Shown here: in pieces, positions 30,530 through 41,399 of the stretch
How positions within the stretch are numbered: the first letter of the stretch is position 1
Layout of the letters: each line of letters starts with the position of its first letter
Assembly (NCBI GenBank): GCA_034696485.1
Contig: JAQIWT010000058.1
Coordinates: forward strand, 1 to 43,394
Direction: 5' to 3'
Length of the DNA stretch: 43,394 nucleotides
From: Isohypsibius dastychi
Lineage: Eukaryota > Tardigrada > Eutardigrada > Parachela > Isohypsibiidae
The notes under the pieces: model-generated
What the model was told of the DNA's origin: nothing
What the model saw: only the letters and a program-made list of their open reading frames with translations
The model's database searches: none
Translations under genes and position numbers: made by a program

Positions 30530-32154
30530 CTGCCAACTGCGTATTCACTCCCATTCAGAAAAGTGTGCCTCATGGTCATTGAGTTCCTCCAGACCAATTT
30601 GTTTGAATCGACATTGGTCTCATGTTTGCGGCATGATTCGTCACGTTTTGAGTTTGATGTGACGCTGGAAACAGGCTTCTGCAGCTGCATTTGACAGTTC
30701 GATTCGCAGGTATTGAAGTGTCCATCTCTTTCTCCTGGAGTAATCCATGCGTCCCTTGTGTCCATCGACAGTGGAAAAGCGTCAATAAACTGTTTCACTC
30801 GCTTCAAAGTGATGACTTTCGGCGAGGGTTCCGGTTCATAAGTTCGATTGTAAATCTCCCAAACTGGTCCCAATCCAGCACGTCCCATTCCTTCTTCCGG
30901 GCTTTCAACAACTTCTCGTCAAGTTTCGGCAGAGGCTTGACCTTGGAAACTGTGTCGGCAATATCCTCAACTTGAACAACTCATGACTCCTGACTGGATG
31001 GTGGCGGGCTAATCACTGGAAAACTTTCTTGTTTTTTGTTTTTCCTCAGCGCCTGATTCCGCGAAGTCTCAGCCAAAATCACTTTCGTCTTGCTGAATGT
31101 CTCGGGGTTGACGAAACCCGTTATCACACCAATTTCAGGAATATTCTTCCGGTCCTGCAAAATAATATCGAAAACTATGAAAAAAGCCCACCGATAAACA
31201 AGAATACGCTGCATCATCCAGTGTGAATTCTGTTACCAGAAATAACATTTGAAACTTATTCTTGAAAAAGTACACTGGTTCATTCACTAATTCTGAAAAC
31301 TTCAAAACACTTTCAAGACAGACTAATTTTCAAGATTTTTACGATAGACCATCCAGTGAACATTCAACTTTTAGTCACTACACGTATTTTGAACTTGAAA
31401 AGCTAAACTATCAAAAGCCATACTTGCTTTCAAAATAAAGACGCTGGATCATACAGTGCACTTCCGTAACAAAATAACGCACGTTTCAAAACAACAGTAG
31501 AAACAAAATCGGAAATAATTGCGCAACTATTTGGTTCAAAATATTGACAAACTACAAAGCTCACTTGTCAGCGCACATTCCACACATACAAAACCTGTTG
31601 ACGACGAACTCCAGTCAATGAAAAGAGCTTTTGCTCACCACAAACAGCTTCGCTAGTTCCTTATTTTGATCACCATCCGGAAGGTTCGTCTGATTAGTCT
31701 CCACGCCACCATCTGAAACATCGTAAGTGCACTGCAATGTTCCGCCAATACTCTTATATTGAGCACCAACGTTCATCAGCTTTTTCTGCTTCGTAAGCTC
31801 AGCTTGCAAAGCCTCTGAAAATAAATGAAATTTCTTTACTTGTGCCCATCGAAAAACACATCATACGAAAAAAATTTCCTAACTCACACTAGATAGCACT
31901 AGACCAACCAGTGTACATTCCGCAAAGATAGAAACATGTTTTAAAGCAAAATCACACGGAATCATCACAAAGTTTCATCAGAAAAATCCACGTTAGTCTT
32001 TGAAAACCCAATCTAAATTATCGTAAAAACGCACAATCGGAACCAGTCTACATTTCAAACATCAAATTGCAAACTTTTGTTGAAAATCACACTGGATGGC
32101 TGTTTCATCGTTCATTCGATGATGAACGCCGGAGATACTGACCTCACGACTCAT
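30530..32154 (-). pseudogene. Unidentified multi-exon gene, probably broken
   Basis: Minus strand. ATG at 32154 (M-S-R-E), donor GTCAGT at 32142; an exon at about 31806-31640 (A-E-L-T-K-Q-K-K-L-M-N-V-G-A-Q-Y) with donor GTGAGC; then, after TTTGCAG near 31157, an exon reading D-R-K-N-I-P-E-I-G-V-I-T-G-F-V-N-P-E. This last exon runs in the same frame through a TGA near 30982 into P-L-P-K-L-D-E-K-L-L-K-A-R-K-K-E-W and D-W-D-Q-F-G, after which a different frame continues (V-I-T-L-K-R-V-K-Q-F-I-D-A-F-P) to about 30530. The basic, acid-free sequence just before M-S-R-E (S-L-H-R-F-R-S-R) resembles a mitochondrial presequence (weak). I do not recognise the family. The stop and frame change suggest a pseudogene. 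Confidence 0.4.
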
Positions 32155-32367
32155 TCTTGAATAATCCCGTGAACGGAATCGATGCAACGAGGTCTGCACA
32201 GAAAAGAATCGTCGCAACCATAACAGATTTGCTACGAGCACAAATAATTCGCGATGTCAAGAGGTGACCGATCTTCTCCGTTCAAGTCGATCCAGCCATT
32301 AATAAAGGACGAATTGACCAGATGTCATCGATCCTGCGCTACTTCACCGAAGACAATAGTTTACAAG

Positions 32368-32400
32368 GAACATTTAGAACATTTGGAACATTTAGAACAT
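32368..32400. repeat. 9-bp tandem repeat (GAACATTTA)
   Basis: Three units GAACATTTA/GAACATTTG/GAACATTTA followed by a partial fourth. In one plus-strand frame they read H-L-E-H-L-E. Confidence 0.8.
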
Positions 32401-32475
32401 GAAGTTCGTAGACGTGGGCGAATCCACGACAGGTGTTCACAATCAAACTGATTCATATTCATCACACATTAGCGG

Positions 32476-32709
32476 TTGATCTTTGGAGTTACCTTGATTG
32501 AAGTCATCTTTAGTAGACTCAGGTACTGGGAGTTGGATCTCATGAAATCACGGGGTCACGGCTACGATGGCGGCTCAAACATAAGGGAATATATAAACGG
32601 AGCACAATTGATCATTACCCGAGAATTTTCCTTGGCGATATGGTTCATTGTTGAGCTAACCCACCAAACTTACTTTGCTTGCCACGGCCGAGCTTCAAGC
32701 GATCGCTGA
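32476..32709 (+). pseudogene. hAT-type (DUF4371-like) transposase fragment
   Basis: A 77-codon frame contains R-G-H-G-Y-D-G-G-S-N-I followed by N-G-A-Q-L-I-I-T-R-E and L-A-I-W-F-I-V-E-L-T-H-Q. This matches the R-G-Q-G-Y-D-G-A-S-N-M ... G-V-Q ... A-L-Y-x-H-C-x-A-H signature of the DUF4371/hAT-like transposases abundant in animal genomes; the Asp of YDG is one of the catalytic acidic residues. The frame stops shortly after, and the dimerisation region is not found. A further open frame at 32791-33018 may be a decayed continuation, but shows no motif. Confidence 0.65.
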
Positions 32710-33900
32710 TTCAAAAATGAACGTAAGTGAGATCAGCAATTTTCGTTTCTGGCAAAACGTCAGGAAGCCTACAGGTCAGAAATTTGCAATATGATTACAA
32801 AGAAGCGCAAAAATCCAACAATACTTTTGGAGCGTTGTATCGAGTTTTCGACCGTGATTGAAAACCTCATTGAATTGGGCCCAACTTTAGTGAAGACACC
32901 GAAATTCATTGAAACAAAAAACAACACGTTTAAAGACAAAGAGATAAAAATGTTACCAATATGTATTCTTACACTTAATGAAACGGTTATGACCAATATG
33001 TTCGGCTGTCCAGGATAATACAAAAAAGATCTCATAACCCATCACAATCCTTCTTCTCGTACGGCGAACTAGATCAGATCGGAGCGATCTAGATCAGATC
33101 CAAGTCACAAGGCTTGCCGAAACAGTCAAACCTCAATAGTCAAGATGCAATGACTTGAACTCGGCTTTTGAATAGCAGCTCGAGTTACTTCAATTTGCCT
33201 TGAAATTCATTCTCTCGCAAACGAAACGAAAGTACAGTTTGAATACTGACGGTATTTAACAAAAATACTTTGTTTTGTCTTTGCTACCTATTTTGGGACG
33301 TGATGCATAAATTTTATGCCTCAGTGTGGTATGCATTCAGCGACACTGGCAAAGTTTTTATTAGAGAATGTCGGTGATTCTGAATTCATCGTTCTTTTAT
33401 TTTGAATAAAAACACCGTTTGGAGAAATCAGCATAATCCAAACAAAATCAAAACTTAAACTCACACAAACCAAAACCATTCTTCGGCCTCACGGCCCGAG
33501 CGATCATTCAGATATCACTGAAGCTTCTCCTAACGATATTCGCCATAAGTGAAACGGTAACACAAAATGCACTATAACCGACAAGTACGTTCCATTCAAT
33601 AATTTCATGACGCAACTCTTGGAGAATGGAAAATCAAGAGAAAAATTGCGTTAAAAGCGAAAACGTTTCGAACCACACCGGAATTTTCCGGAACTTGAAA
33701 CAAAATGGCTTCAGTGTCTTGAAATGTCCCAACGCAACCGACTGAGGGGGGGGGGCGTCTCGCTGATAGCCATTGGTCGGTTACGAGCTTTCATCAGTAG
33801 AGAGCAGAGGCCAGTTGCCGATTAAGTCCGCTCCCAGAGAACTTGCGCCCTCATATCCTCAACTTTATCTGGAATGTGGTGATATTGGGGGCTGTTATCT
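32710..33900. other. Stretch without recognisable gene
   Basis: One 75-codon plus ORF (32791-33018; E-F-S-T-V-I-E-N-L-I-E-L) is unidentified. A G10 run occupies 33746-33755. GATCTAGATCAGATC with its near repeat at about 33070-33102 is a short inverted/direct repeat. Nothing else was seen. Confidence 0.35.
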
Positions 33901-33904
33901 TCTC

Positions 33905-34175
33905 ACAGGTACCACAGGGGCCAATGTGACACACGGAAAATCGTCAAATATGGTGCCACAGGTACCGCAGGGGACACACTGAATTATGGATACCAAATGG
34001 TGCATCATGGTGCCACAGGATCAAATGTGGCACTGAGCATCACCCAGAAAAAAAATCACCGCAGGTACCACAGGTACTACAGTGCGGCACGTACAAACAG
34101 CCAAACCGCTAAGTACCACAGGTGCCACAGGGGCACAGTGTGGCACAGAGAACCAGCCGAATCACGACTTACCAC
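33905..34175. repeat. Degenerate minisatellite (about 46-58 bp period)
   Basis: About five to six irregular units share the core GGT(A/G)CCACAGG followed by (G)GGCAC or GTGGCAC words, starting near 33906, 33952, 34010, 34061 and 34116. Spacing varies because units have gained or lost bases. The ORFs across it are Gly/Thr-rich repeat readings and are not counted as genes. Confidence 0.7.
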
Positions 34176-34369
34176 AAGAGCGACAGACAGGTGCCTCAAT
34201 CAAGCAGCGACCTGTCCTCGCTGAACGCCACATCATCACCGTGGTAATATCTTTACGAATCAATGGGAACTATTTTTTGAAGGGGTGTACAATCATGGCT
34301 TTATACGTCGAATCAGTGCAATTGGTAGAGAATGATCCTGATATACTAATCTATGAGCCTTTCCGTTCG

Positions 34370-36340
34370 TTCTAGAATTTGGAGCAGGAGTGGGTTTGGA
34401 ATCAGCGCAGGACTGGACTTGAGCAGGGAGGAGTTTATAATGTGGATCAAACTCTCGAAAACTCGACACCAACCTCTTTCTGGAGTTTGAGTTGTTGAAT
34501 GAACTCGTTTCGTGAGTCGGAGTCTGTCGACTGACTCACCTCTGAGGTTAGAGTTCAGTTCAAAAAGCAAACTCAGTTCAACATTTTCAGTTTCTTACCT
34601 AAAGCACAGGCAGACCGAAGTTCAATTTGCAGTATACAATCTCAAAAACCCTGGAAGCGTAGATCTTGAAACCAGAGTAAACACGGCAATCTATCGCAAT
34701 CGCATTTCTGCGAGCCAGACGATATCCAAGTTGTCGCACCTCAAATACAAATTTCCCAATAATTCCCTGAAAAGCCATGATAAAACCCTCGTTGATTGAT
34801 TTACTTAAACCACTCAAGTTGTCAATCCGCCTGAGCGAACGGGTTAAATTTCAACCAGAGCGGGTGAGGCGGGCTTATATGTTGAGCGCTTGAAGTGAAT
34901 CAATCAACGAGGTTTTGATCATGGCTTTTCAGGGAATTATTGGGATATCTGTACTTCACAATACTTTGAGTTGCAGCTGCCCTCTTTGAACGATTCCGTC
35001 GTCAGTCAAAAGGCTTGTTTGCAACTTTTTGTACCGCTCGGACCACCCCAAGCAAACGATGAATTTTATTCAATTCAACAATCGAAACTGAGTCTGCTAA
35101 ACTCGGAGCCGGAGTTCAAGTTTTTTAACTTACGCGTTCCTGAAGGTTTAGTTTTGGAATTTGTTCAGTTCTCGGGTTTAGTCCAAAAACTCGGACTAGT
35201 AGTCTTGACTCGAAGCTCAAAACTCGACTTTGATCCACACTAGGCGTGTACAGTGTACTCTGTATATAAGGTCAGCGGCAAAACTCTCACATGAGACCGT
35301 ATATGCAGGCTCATGTGGGGCCAGATCCGAAAATATTTCGCCCCATGGGCAGGGCTGGTACAGCACAGCACAGTCAATTTTTGTGCTGAGCAAGAAAATT
35401 TTAATATTCTATTTCCACAAGTTTCAACATGGAATACGCTCGAATACACCAAGTTCATCCAAGTTGCACTGATGGGAATCAAAACCAATCGATTTTTTGG
35501 TCCGCATGGCAAGATTTGGACAAATTCTTCTCTGGACTCAAGTTTTTGACCCGAAATTTTAGTTGAATTTGTTCAAATCGGTATATTATTTCGTATCGGT
35601 ATATCGAATACGTTCGATTATTTCGATCTACCTGCGATTTAGGAGCAAGCTGAATATGGTGAACGAGTTTGCTTTTCGAACTTAACTACAATTCTTGAGC
35701 TGAGTTTATTGGCTGACCCCAGCCAGAGGTCGGCGAGATATTTGGAACTCAGTACACGAGTTCGATTTCTCTGCGAGTTGTTGAGTTCTGTGGAGCTCGG
35801 ACTGGGCAACGGAACTGGACTCGGTTTTGCCTTGTACGTAACTCGGTATTACGGGATAAATCTATCATTTTAGCCACGAATTTTAGCAAAACTCAGTGTG
35901 TTCTGGCGGGTTTAATGAGCGGGTGAAGCAAGGAGGTGCTCCATTGTTGTTTTAGGTTGATTGACTGAAAGCTGAGAAGCAGACGGATGTTCCGTAGAGA
36001 AGTTCACTCCGTGAAGCGGAAGGCTCGACCGCTTTTGCTCCGCCTTGCTAAGCGGAGACTCTCCACATCCAGTAAGGGTGAATTCAGTTTCAGATTCAGT
36101 TCTTCACTCAAGATTTGCTCCCTTTGATGTTGAAAAAATGTGGATGAAAATAATCAGTATTTTTATACCGGGAACTTGAGAGCTGCCCTGATAGCTCGCT
36201 CGCTCAGGAGAACTATAGCCCGAGAACTCGCATTCGGTTTCAAGAAGAACTCGGAACCGAACTCGCTCGAAATTCCGTGGACTGCCGACCTCCGACCCCA
36301 ACTGACAGAACGAGTTTAGTCAACAACTCGAACTCCCGCA
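34370..36340. repeat. AACTCG/CGAGTT-rich repetitive region
   Basis: The words AACTCG, GAACTCG, CGAGTT and ACTCGGA recur dozens of times on both strands, often as short inverted pairs, through about 2 kb. The density is far above the surrounding sequence. No ORF here has a motif. It resembles a non-coding mobile element or a locally expanded satellite-like sequence. It contains the foldback at 34755-34944. Confidence 0.55.
34755..34944. repeat. Foldback: about 50-bp inverted repeat with a 90-bp loop
   Basis: Arm 1 (34755-34805) and arm 2 (34893-34944) are reverse complements over about 50 bp with only a few mismatches (for example GATAAAACC versus GATCAAAACC). The intervening segment is about 90 bp. 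This is typical of a small foldback element or of a hairpin formed by rearrangement. Confidence 0.85.
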
Positions 36341-36608
36341 AAAAGTTAGTTGGACCCCAGAGTCAAGTTTTCGAAAGTCTGCTCGAATTCATTGCACGCA
36401 ACTATCTTGCCGGCTACACACGCTACAGTATCCTCAATGTTTTTACCCAGGAAACTCGACTGCAAAGGAGGAACGAATTCAGCATAATCATAGCCAGAGT
36501 GAAATAACTAAACGATAGGAAGTATGGCTTCGAAATGACAAATTAAGAATTACAGATGGGGCTCGGAATGAACAGGTTTTTAGTCTAACTACAGTAATCA
36601 ATCGGTGA

Positions 36609-38764
36609 TCAGCCAGCGATGAGATTGTTCGCGCGCTCCTGCCGGTCATTCTCCATTTGTTCGGCTTCCTCGATTTCACGGCACTTCCGGCGCGCCATCT
36701 TCCGATACTCTGCAAACAGGAAAAGGTCGGCGTTAATTCAATCCAAGTTTAGCTAGTTTATTCACGATGGAAATCCATACGACGGTAATATGGGTGACAA
36801 AGACCGACTCACTTTCAACAGTTTCCTGCGGGAACGGTTCACGACAATCGGCGCAGTTGACCACATTCCCGTCGGCGTTGACCGGATCAATTGAACGAAT
36901 TAGACAAACGGGATGACATCGCTTGTCGCATCTGTTGCAAATAACGCCCTGCAAAACATCGGTAATAACAGAATTAATCCATTCAGTGCGGCGTAATTTG
37001 AATGAAAAAGAATGATTCAACCAGAAAAGAACAGAAATTCCATTGATATAATCAGCTCTAACTTAAGCGAACTAAATCCTCGGATTTTCCGGAAAAATTC
37101 AAATTAAATGACAAAAACGAAAACCCCAAATATTCTTCATGAATAAGACGGTTGGTGGTGGTTCTGTTTGGAGAAAATTTAATATTCTACCTGCGAAATG
37201 ATCATTCCTTGGCAGAATACGCAAGGATGAACTGCTTCCGCATTTCTATCCCGGATGTAAGGTTCCAGTTCGACCAGGGCCCGAGGTCCAAGTGTGACTT
37301 GTTCCGTGTTTGTCTGGAAAAAAACCACCCGTAATTAAATCAGCAGTTTTCAAAAGACAGCCAAAAACTGGTTGATCAAAAAAATAAATTATTAAGTTTT
37401 GAGTAAATCAAAAATGTTTGATTTACAGTACATCACGATGGAAAAACTTGAGCTCTCCAAGTTTCTGCAACAACTCGTCCGCCGTAGATGTGTTGATTTG
37501 TTTTGTGGGAAGTTTAACGTCCAAAGCCTGATGGCCGGTGATGGACCGCTCCGGTGAATCCAAAATTTTGTTGATCTAGAAATATAGCAAAGAATTGAAG
37601 CTTCATACTTCGGAGTTTTCCGAAAATTCCATGCGTTTCACGCATCTGGAATACACATGCAACAAGGAACAAAAACTCAACAGCAACATAACAAAGAATT
37701 CGCAAATCACAAACCTTTCCGAATCATTTGCTAAACTTGATCTTTAATTTGTACGAGTAATTTTGTAGTATCTTACTTATGAGAGGACTAAATCTTCCAA
37801 AAATATCATAACGCCAGATTCTTAAAATCATCTAACGATCTGAAAAAAATCGCAAGCTGGAGAGCGAGTTTTGGTAAAAAAGCTCAGATTTCATTTCTCG
37901 AATTTCAAATTTTCCAATCTAATCCAGAATAAAAAGAACTGAATACTGGGAAAATATTAAATTCGACAGAATTTCATTGCCAGAATTCAAATTTTCTGAA
38001 TTCTCACCACTTCGTAAAGATACTCCAGCTCGGTCACGGTGAAAACATTCTGTTCTTTGTGGACTTCGTGAGTCGACTGATTTGCCTGCAAATAAAAAGA
38101 GTAAGAAAATTTTCCCATTATGTAGACCAGAAAGAAATATAAGAAAGCAAATGCTTTCATAAGAGTTTTATTTCTGTGAGTTTTTTGCAATCCGGAAAAG
38201 CGAATGTCGATTAAAAGGCGAAATCAAAAAAACCTGAGTATCTCACCAAGCAGTAAAAGCTGTCCAAAGTCGTCCCAGATGCGATCTTCTTGATAATCAT
38301 CCTGTACTTCTTCATTCTCAGATTGATAGCTCCAATAGCTGCTGCCACCATATCGTAATACTCCGAAGTTCCTTCAGGAAACGAATCTAAAAGTAACCAA
38401 AAAAACTTCAAAGATCAACTCAACCGGAAGTCCTCATATCAACCTTCACAGTTGAACCTCGGAACCACTAAATAATTTCCCCCGTAAATACAAACTTACG
38501 GCCGAATCCAGAACAAGTCGTCCGGAAGAGATCGCGAACCTCCATCGAGCTCAAGCAAGATCTGCTCATGAAAACATTCAAGATCGCTTTGTGAAAATCG
38601 CTATATTCAGCGTAGTCAGGCGGACCAGAACTCGATGGTGCGGTTGAGCTTGGTCCACTGGAAGATGCTTGCGTTCCTCCATTTTGCGACTGGGACTGTG
38701 AGGGTTGGGATAAGGAAGATGCTGCACGAGTTCTTTTCCTTCCTTGACTTTGGCTTTGCGACAT
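36609..38764 (-). CDS. NSMCE1: SMC5/6 complex subunit NSE1 (NSMCE1), RING-type E3
   Basis: Seven exons on the minus strand: 38764-38500, 38386-38247, 38085-38008, 37575-37432, 37313-37191, 36948-36813 and 36709-36609. All phases close, giving 328 aa (human NSE1 is about 266; the extra length is mostly N-terminal). NSE1 is a winged-helix/RING subunit of the SMC5/6 genome-maintenance complex, paired with NSE3 (MAGE) and NSE4. Evidence: L-G-P-R-A-L-V-E-L-E-P-Y-I at 217-229, the NSE1 winged-helix end, and a C-terminal C4HC3 RING-like motif with C240, C243, C254, C257, H262, C265, C282 and C285. Residues 1-32 hold seven SQ and one TQ dipeptides and a basic G-R-K-R-T-R, an SQ/TQ cluster. Intron 4 uses a weak donor (GTACTG). 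It shares a 397-bp upstream region with MRPS10. Confidence 0.9.
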
Positions 38765-39161
38765 TTTCCAGAGAAGCTGGCTGTCAGTTACTTTTGAGTG
38801 GAATGTACCTGGAGCAGCTGGAAATCCGGATTATCCAATAAATTTTGTAGTTTGATGGAAGATCGCGAGAAGGTTAATCAGCAAAAATCATGGAATTCTC
38901 AGAGAAGAATGGTTTTCTAATTCCTTTTTGAACGAAAACATTTGGCGGATTGATTGAACATTGGTATTCGTACCCCTTGCTGCCAGGTGGCTGGTTACCC
39001 CTCTGGAAGTAACCAGTTCGGAATACCAACCAACAACCGCAAGCTCCATACGCCACAGTTTGGAAACCAAAATAGTTCAAGTATAAAATTCTTTTCCAGT
39101 TTAGGATTTTCCTTTCTGCACGGAAATCAGCTGTAATCGGTTCACCACATTTGTTTTTAAA
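38765..39161. promoter_or_regulatory. Divergent NSMCE1-MRPS10 intergenic region
   Basis: This 397-bp interval separates the start codons of two divergently transcribed intact genes, so it must hold both promoters and 5' UTRs. I see no TATA box or other named site. The short ORFs inside it are incidental. Confidence 0.6.
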
Positions 39162-40749
39162 ATGAATGCCGTGAGGCCTGCACTTGCAAAGTCGCTTTTC
39201 GTCGGAAACATCTTCGGGACGACCAAAAAAGCTGTGGAATGTCGGCGGAACATTTCTGTATTTTATTCATTTTTGCGGACTCCGAAATCTCCCGGAAGGC
39301 TGGCTTGTGCCGTTGAATGTCCGTTTATTTCAGAAAGAATGTCTATTGCACCTCGAATGCAGAGTTCACTCGCACCGGAACAATCTTTGCAGCCTGCTGG
39401 TCAGAATCCTGAAAGGGAACTTGTAAGTCTTTTCGTGTGATTTTTACGTATTTCCGGTTGGAGAAATCTGATTGTTTTTCTGGATGTAGGTTGATGAAGA
39501 TGAACAGGATACATTGTACAGAATGATTGAACTGGAACTCCGTGGGCATGAGGATGCGGTGTTGGATAGTTATCAGTATTTTCTGGTCAAAGCTGCCAGC
39601 GAACTCGAAATCCCCGTTTCGCGAGTGTGAGTGCGATATTTCCTGGTTGATTCTTGCTTTCATGATTTAAAAAATTTGACTGATGATTTTATGATTGTCG
39701 TTACCAGAAATGCCGATTTCTTTTGATTTCGGTCAGGAAATCGATCTGGAAGCGAATGTAGTGGCAACTTCCGGCTGCATTCCCCCGTTATCCCTATTCT
39801 CTTCGTTTTCGTTGATGTTTTGCTATTCGTTTTTCAAGACAATATTTCGAAGAAATCCGACGGAAAATCTGAAGAAGTCCCCTCATATTTTATTCGGAGC
39901 TGTCTTCACCCTAAAATCGAAGAGCGAGTTCAGCATCTCCAACATTTTTTTACTGAAATTGATCACATGATATTGAACTCCTTATTATATTTTCATTTAT
40001 CTATTTATTTGAAATTAAAACAGTCTATAGCTTCCGTTTTGAAAGTACAGAGTGTAGTGAAAATTCGCAAAATGTGTTATTCTCATTTTTCTTCATTTTT
40101 GATTCTGTTCTTCTTTCGAATTTGACTGATTTCTTTCTTCAGGTTTACACCTCTCCGGAATTATGAGAGATTCTCGCTACTTAAATCGGCGTTCATCTAC
40201 AAGAAACACATGGTCCAATATGAGATTCGGACTTATTACAGAGTTATTCAGGTTGGCGAATTTTTCCTTTTTCGAGGTTGCTTGTGTGCATGGATAATTT
40301 CTAATTGATCTGAATTTTCAGTTGAAACATTTGACTGGATCAACGGCGGATACTTATTTAGAATATGTGCAACGGAATCTTCCGGAAGGCGTCGCCATGA
40401 GAGTCACAAAGGCAAGTCAAACTAAATTTGAAGTTTCCGAAAATCAGATGTGTTGGTTTTATGGAATTATTGATCCTATAAAATTATTGTTAACTGAATG
40501 AAATAATTTTATCTGAAGTTCGATAATTTTTCTTTCAACAATTCAAGGAAAAGATCTTTTTAAGTTTAAATGTTTTCGTAATTAAGAATTTAGTTGCGTT
40601 TCGTTGCTTTTTGTAACGAAGTTTTTGGTGGTCATCAGTCTTTTTGTTTCCAGTGTGCGATCGAAGCGTTTCCCGAAGAACTTCATACACCGAGTGAACC
40701 ACTGAAGTCAGAGCAAAGGAACGAAGGAAATATCACTTCGAAAACCTAA
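39162..40749 (+). CDS. MRPS10: Mitochondrial small-subunit ribosomal protein uS10m (MRPS10)
   Basis: Five exons, 39162-39422, 39490-39626, 40143-40251, 40322-40411 and 40654-40749, with phases that close to 230 aa. The product is part of the mitochondrial ribosome small subunit, homologous to bacterial S10. Evidence: [14 protein letters not shown] at 105-118, [13 protein letters not shown] at 151-163, and [12 protein letters not shown] and N-L-P-E-G-V-A-M in exon 4, all characteristic of metazoan MRPS10. The first about 30 residues lack acidic residues and contain R and K spaced by hydrophobics, as in a mitochondrial presequence. Intron 4 starts AAG|GCAAGT, a GC-AG intron with an otherwise ideal donor. 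The 3' end faces a possible minus-strand gene. Confidence 0.92.
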
Positions 40750-40874
40750 ATCCGTTATTGATTTGTTTTTGGTGATTTTTTGGTGTTAAAGTTTCATTTT
40801 ATTCGGTGTAACTCTTGTACTAAAGGTCAAACCCATCAGAAAATCGAAACAACACAAAAAAGCAGATCAAGATT

Positions 40875-41351
40875 TTAGTGAATTCCGTGCGGATTGTGGA
40901 GACGAGGTGTTGCATTTTCATATACCGGTAACTCAATGAACTGAAAATTCAAGAAATGAAAGAAATCTGGATCTATTTCCGAAGTGAGGGGTTCGACCAT
41001 CTCTCGTGAAGTATCCTCGCTTCTTAGCCAGTCAAGAAACAAGGAGGGGTTGAGGGGGCTGAACATATCCCAGCTTTTGTGGTGCCACACCTCCTTCCAG
41101 GGGGTCCGTTTCACCACTGTAACGAAAATCAAAGCACGTCCGCGAAATTGAATTCCAAAACGAAGACGTGGCTATTCCGATCTATTTCCCCGTTGTTCGA
41201 GCTGGCTAGCCTCTTGAGACAAATTCCTTCAACTGGAGCTTATTTTCACACATCCTTCCATCGATTTTCTTCGTCAGAAAGCTCGTCTAGATCGTTTGTG
41301 AAAGCCAGGAATTCATCTTCGGAATCCAACAGGTATTTCGTTTTATTTTGA
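40875..41351 (-). CDS. Possible minus-strand gene end, antisense side of PMM
   Basis: Minus strand. An acidic exon-like piece ends at 41250 (S-E-D-E-F-L-A-F-T-N-D-L-D-E-L-S, then N-R-W-K) at donor GTGAAA. Acceptor TTACAG gives exon 2 from 41116. In matching phase it reads G-E-T-D-P-L-E-G-G-V and stops at 41032. A different frame of exon 2 stays open to 40875 and also looks natural (F-L-D-W-L-R-S-E-D-T). The upstream part would overlap the PMM first exon antisense, and no start was fixed. The family is unknown. It may be noise created by antisense of the PMM 5' region. Confidence 0.25.
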
Positions 41352-41399
41352 TTTCTCGATGTTATTCCTGCGAAGTTCGTTTCTGATTGAAGTTTTGCA

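Noticed and set aside
33773-34224. Gly/Thr-rich ORFs as a repeat protein
   Set aside because: They are readings of a degenerate minisatellite, open in more than one frame, with no start context or partner exons.
39695-40125. ORFs within MRPS10 intron 2 as an extra exon
   Set aside because: The conserved S10 core continues directly from exon 2 to the exon at 40143 in phase. Including 39695-39970 would insert unrelated residues.
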